Shown: in pieces, positions 6,801 to 9,071 of the stretch
Numbering within the stretch: the stretch's first letter is position 1
How the letters are laid out: each line of letters starts with the position of its first letter
Assembly (NCBI GenBank): GCA_025350745.1
Contig: JANXXG010000317.1
Location: 1-9,071 of the forward strand
Reading direction: 5' to 3'
DNA from: Chloroflexota bacterium
GTDB lineage: Bacteria > Chloroflexota > Limnocylindria > P2-11E
DNA: 9,071 nt
The notes under the pieces: generated by a model
Seen by the model: only the letters and a program-made list of their open reading frames with translations
The model's database searches: none
Told to the model about the DNA's origin: nothing
Translations under genes and position numbers: made by a program

Positions 6801-8599
6801 CCGAAGCAGCCTGGAAGCGCCGCTACCGCGCGCCGCGCTTCACATACCCGCAATGGGCCCGCGATGCACCCGATCGGGTCGTGTACGCCTCCAATCACGA
6901 AGGCACGTTCGAGGTGTACGCCCTCGATCTGTCGACGGCCGCGGTCCCGCCGGGAGCATCAGGGGTCCCGCCGGGGGCATCGAGGGAGCGCCGCGTCACG
7001 CACCGCCCGGAGGGCACCGGGTATCGCGTGCCGCCGCGCATCGATCCGCAGGGTCACGAGATCTGGTGGTGGGATGACGACAAGGGCAGCGAGCACGGCG
7101 TCTGGCGGGTCCAGCCCTTCGAAGGCGGCGCCGATCGCGCGGCGACGGATCTCGGTCCGGCCTACTCCGCCAACGCCGCGCTCGGGACCGGGTTCGCGCT
7201 CGTGGGCCGTTCGGCGTCCGAAGGGACGACGATCGATCTATCGGCCGAGGGCGGGTCGCAAAGGCTCTACGCGCACCGGCAGTCGGGCAACGTCGGCTTC
7301 CTGTCCGCGGACGAGCAGCTGTTCACGCTCGTGCACAGCGAGCACGGCGACGCGCGAAATCGCGCGATCCGGATCCTCGATCGCGCGGGCACCTCGGTGG
7401 CGGAGCTCTGGGATGGGCCCGGTCACGGTCTGAAGCCCCTGCGCTGGAGTCCCATCGAGGGAGATCAGCGGGTGCTCGTCGCTCATGAGCGCGACGGGCG
7501 GTGGCGGCCGCTCATCCTCAACGCGCTCACCGGCGCGGAGCGCCTGATCGACGTCGACCTCCCCGGCGAGATCGAGCCTGCCTGGTATCCGGACGGGATG
7601 GCGCTGCTCCTCCGGCACGAGCATCGCGGGCGTGGCGAGCTGTATCGCTACGAGCTCGGAAGCGCGGCGCTCGAGCGCCTGGCGACCCGACCCGGCAGCA
7701 TCGATTGGGCTGCGGTCCGCCCGGACGGTGCCATCTGGCTCGCGCTCAGCACATCCGTCTCCCCTCGGTCGATCGTGACCCTCGATGGTGCTCGTGTCCT
7801 TCCCCGAGCGGCCGTCGAGATCCCCGCCGGCCGGCCGTATCGCGACGTCGTGGCGAAGAGCGTCCACGCGTTCGTCGCGACGCCGCAGGGACCCGGTCCG
7901 CACCCGACCTTCTTCAACATCCACGGCGGTCCCGAGGCCCACGACGAGGATTCCTTCTCGCCGACCGTCCAGGCGTGGGTCGATCACGGGTACGCGGTCG
8001 TGCTCGTCAACTACCGCGGCTCCACCGGGTATGGGCGCGCGTGGCGCGATGCCATCAAGGCGGGCCCCGGCCGCACCGAGCTCGCGGACATCGCGGCGAT
8101 CCACGACAAGCTCGTCGCCGACGGCGTCGCCGACCCGCGTCGCGCGGTGCTCTCAGGCGGCTCATGGGGTGGCTACCTCACGCTCCTTGGCCTCGGAACG
8201 CAGCCCGCGCGGTGGGCGGCCGGCGTCGCCATCGTCCCGGTCGGCGATTACGTCGCGGCGTTCGAGGATGAGATGGAGGGGCTCAAGCGGTACGACGAGG
8301 CGCTGTTCGGCGGGACGCCCGAGAGCGATCCGGAGAAGTACCGGGTCGCGAATCCGCTGACGTACGCCGCCCGCGTGCGGGCCCCGGTGCTCATCACGGT
8401 CGGTCAGAACGACCCGCGCTGTCCCGCGCGGAGCGTCGATGTGTACACGGCCCGGCTACGCGAGCTCGGCATCCCATACGAGGAGTACCGGTACGACGCG
8501 GGCCACGGGTCACTCGTCGTCGACGAGCAGCTCAAGCAGGTGACGCTGGAGCTCGACTTCGTCGCCCGCGCCCTCGGGACGACCCCTGCCATCGCCTGA
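6770..8599 (+). CDS. S9-family serine peptidase (prolyl oligopeptidase/acylaminoacyl-peptidase type)
   Basis: An approximately 600-residue peptidase, likely acting on short peptides in the cytoplasm, since no signal peptide is seen. Numbering is from the GTG at 6770. The N-terminal half (about 15-345) has repeated strand-rich blocks of the WSPDG/YPDG kind (for example LRWSPIEGD, AWYPDGMALL, VRPDGAIWLA), as expected for a beta-propeller that limits substrate size. The C-terminal half is an alpha/beta hydrolase domain: NIHGGPEAH (383-391), VNYRGSTGYG (413-422), nucleophile Ser465 in GGSWGGY, acid Asp548 in VGQNDPR, and base His579 in DAGHG. Stop is TGA at 8597-8599. The start is uncertain. GTG at 6770 overlaps the previous gene by 31 bases. 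CTG at 6797 would give a 4-base CTGA overlap and an N-terminus (M)TEAAWKRRYRAPR that begins close to the recognisable family start. The 59-72 region carries a short internal duplication. Confidence 0.9.
   Translation: MDQAGGPDRLTEAAWKRRYRAPRFTYPQWARDAPDRVVYASNHEGTFEVYALDLSTAAVPPGASGVPPGASRERRVTHRPEGTGYRVPPRIDPQGHEIWWWDDDKGSEHGVWRVQPFEGGADRAATDLGPAYSANAALGTGFALVGRSASEGTTIDLSAEGGSQRLYAHRQSGNVGFLSADEQLFTLVHSEHGDARNRAIRILDRAGTSVAELWDGPGHGLKPLRWSPIEGDQRVLVAHERDGRWRPLILNALTGAERLIDVDLPGEIEPAWYPDGMALLLRHEHRGRGELYRYELGSAALERLATRPGSIDWAAVRPDGAIWLALSTSVSPRSIVTLDGARVLPRAAVEIPAGRPYRDVVAKSVHAFVATPQGPGPHPTFFNIHGGPEAHDEDSFSPTVQAWVDHGYAVVLVNYRGSTGYGRAWRDAIKAGPGRTELADIAAIHDKLVADGVADPRRAVLSGGSWGGYLTLLGLGTQPARWAAGVAIVPVGDYVAAFEDEMEGLKRYDEALFGGTPESDPEKYRVANPLTYAARVRAPVLITVGQNDPRCPARSVDVYTARLRELGIPYEEYRYDAGHGSLVVDEQLKQVTLELDFVARALGTTPAIA
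6944..6985 (+). repeat. Two-copy 21-bp in-frame tandem duplication
   Basis: Bases 6944-6964 and 6965-6985 are adjacent 21-base units that differ at only three positions. They encode VPPGASG followed by VPPGASR, in frame within the peptidase gene. They lie between ALDLSTAA and the ERRVTHRPEG strand, probably a surface loop of the propeller. This looks like a recent slippage or small unequal-recombination event that adds seven residues without breaking the frame. Confidence 0.85.
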
Positions 8600-8621
8600 G
8601 CCGGGGACGCCGCTCGAGCGC

Positions 8622-9071
8622 GTGGATACGCCGTCGCTCGTGATCGACCTCGACGCCTTCGAGCGCAACCTCGACCGGATGGCGGCGTTCGGCCGGACGA
8701 CCGGCAAGGCGATCCGGCCACACGCGAAGACCCATAAGTCGCCGCTCATCGCGCGGAGGCAGCTCGAGCGCGGCGCGATCGGGCTCTGCTGCGCGAAGCT
8801 CGGCGAAGCCGAGATCCTGGTGGATGCCGGGGTCGGGCCGGTGCACATCACTACGGAGATCGCCGGTGAGCCGAAGATCGCACGTCTCGTCGCGCTGCGC
8901 CGGCGGGCGGAGGTCATGGTCGCTGTCGACGATCGGGAGGTCGCGCGGGCGCTCCACCAGGCGATGAGCGCCGCGGGCCTCATCATCGACGTGCTCGTCG
9001 ATGTGAACGTCGGACAGGAGCGGACCGGCGTGACCCCGGAGGCCGCCGGCGAGCTCGCGGCCTGCGTGGCG
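8622..9071 (+). CDS. Fold-III PLP enzyme, D-threonine aldolase/D-serine dehydratase-like, 3'-truncated by window
   Basis: The first 150 codons of a gene that runs off the window. The frame is open from 8544 to the end; the GTG at 8622 is the first ordinary start codon in it, 22 bases after the peptidase stop. A CTG at 8586 is the only earlier alternative. The start reads (M)DTPSLVIDLDAFERNL, the usual opening of the alanine-racemase-fold family (DTPALVxDLDxxxxN). RPHAKTHKSP (32-41) contains the lysine expected to hold pyridoxal phosphate (K36 by analogy with D-threonine aldolase). It is followed by GLCCAKLGEAEILVDAG and by VDVNVGQERTGV, matching the substrate-barrel strands of D-threonine aldolase and D-serine dehydratase (DSD1-like) proteins. 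The metal-binding C-terminal His/Cys pair that would separate activities lies outside the window. A lyase or dehydratase acting on a D-hydroxy amino acid is likely; the exact reaction is not determined. Confidence 0.88.
   Translation, partial: MDTPSLVIDLDAFERNLDRMAAFGRTTGKAIRPHAKTHKSPLIARRQLERGAIGLCCAKLGEAEILVDAGVGPVHITTEIAGEPKIARLVALRRRAEVMVAVDDREVARALHQAMSAAGLIIDVLVDVNVGQERTGVTPEAAGELAACVA

Noticed and set aside
7238..8104. Antisense open frame (288 codons) opposite the S9 peptidase
   Set aside because: The composition is that of a shadow frame, there is no domain signal, and the + strand peptidase has clear catalytic motifs.

Overview
This window is a densely packed, high-GC stretch of bacterial chromosome made mostly of core genes. 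It has no RNA genes, insertion sequences, phage genes or CRISPR arrays. The GC-rich coding, the GTG starts and 4-base stop/start overlaps, and the protein motifs suggest a high-GC Gram-positive-like or Chloroflexota-type bacterium. That placement is an inference and I hold it weakly.

Layout. (1) 1-756 (+) is the C-terminal part of secF, a translocase membrane subunit whose 5' end, and presumably secD, lie outside the window. (2) 795-824 holds a GC-rich hairpin that could end secF transcription, at the point where it converges with the next gene. (3) 823-2130 (-) encodes a predicted secreted lipoprotein with a polysaccharide-deacetylase-like C-terminal domain. (4) From 2129 (+) a tightly packed run begins: recJ (single-strand exonuclease), a long RelA/SpoT-family (p)ppGpp enzyme, a small alpha/beta hydrolase, an S9-family serine peptidase with a predicted propeller, and the start of a fold-III PLP enzyme resembling D-threonine aldolase/D-serine dehydratase, cut by the window end.

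The recJ/rel and rel/hydrolase junctions are 4-base GTGA overlaps. The hydrolase/peptidase junction also overlaps, and the last gap is 22 bases. This supports one transcription unit coupling DNA repair, the stringent response and peptide or D-amino-acid catabolism. The secDF-recJ-(apt)-rel order is a known conserved neighbourhood in several phyla. Here apt is missing between recJ and rel, and an inverted lipoprotein gene sits between secF and recJ.

The lipoprotein gene and recJ are divergent and share the palindrome CATG at 2128-2131 as overlapping start codons, so each gene's upstream signals must lie inside the other's coding sequence. I see no strong evidence for a wholly new system. The best leads are this start-codon arrangement, the atypical QFDD motif in the (p)ppGpp synthetase domain, the lipoprotein, and the hydrolase genes attached to rel.
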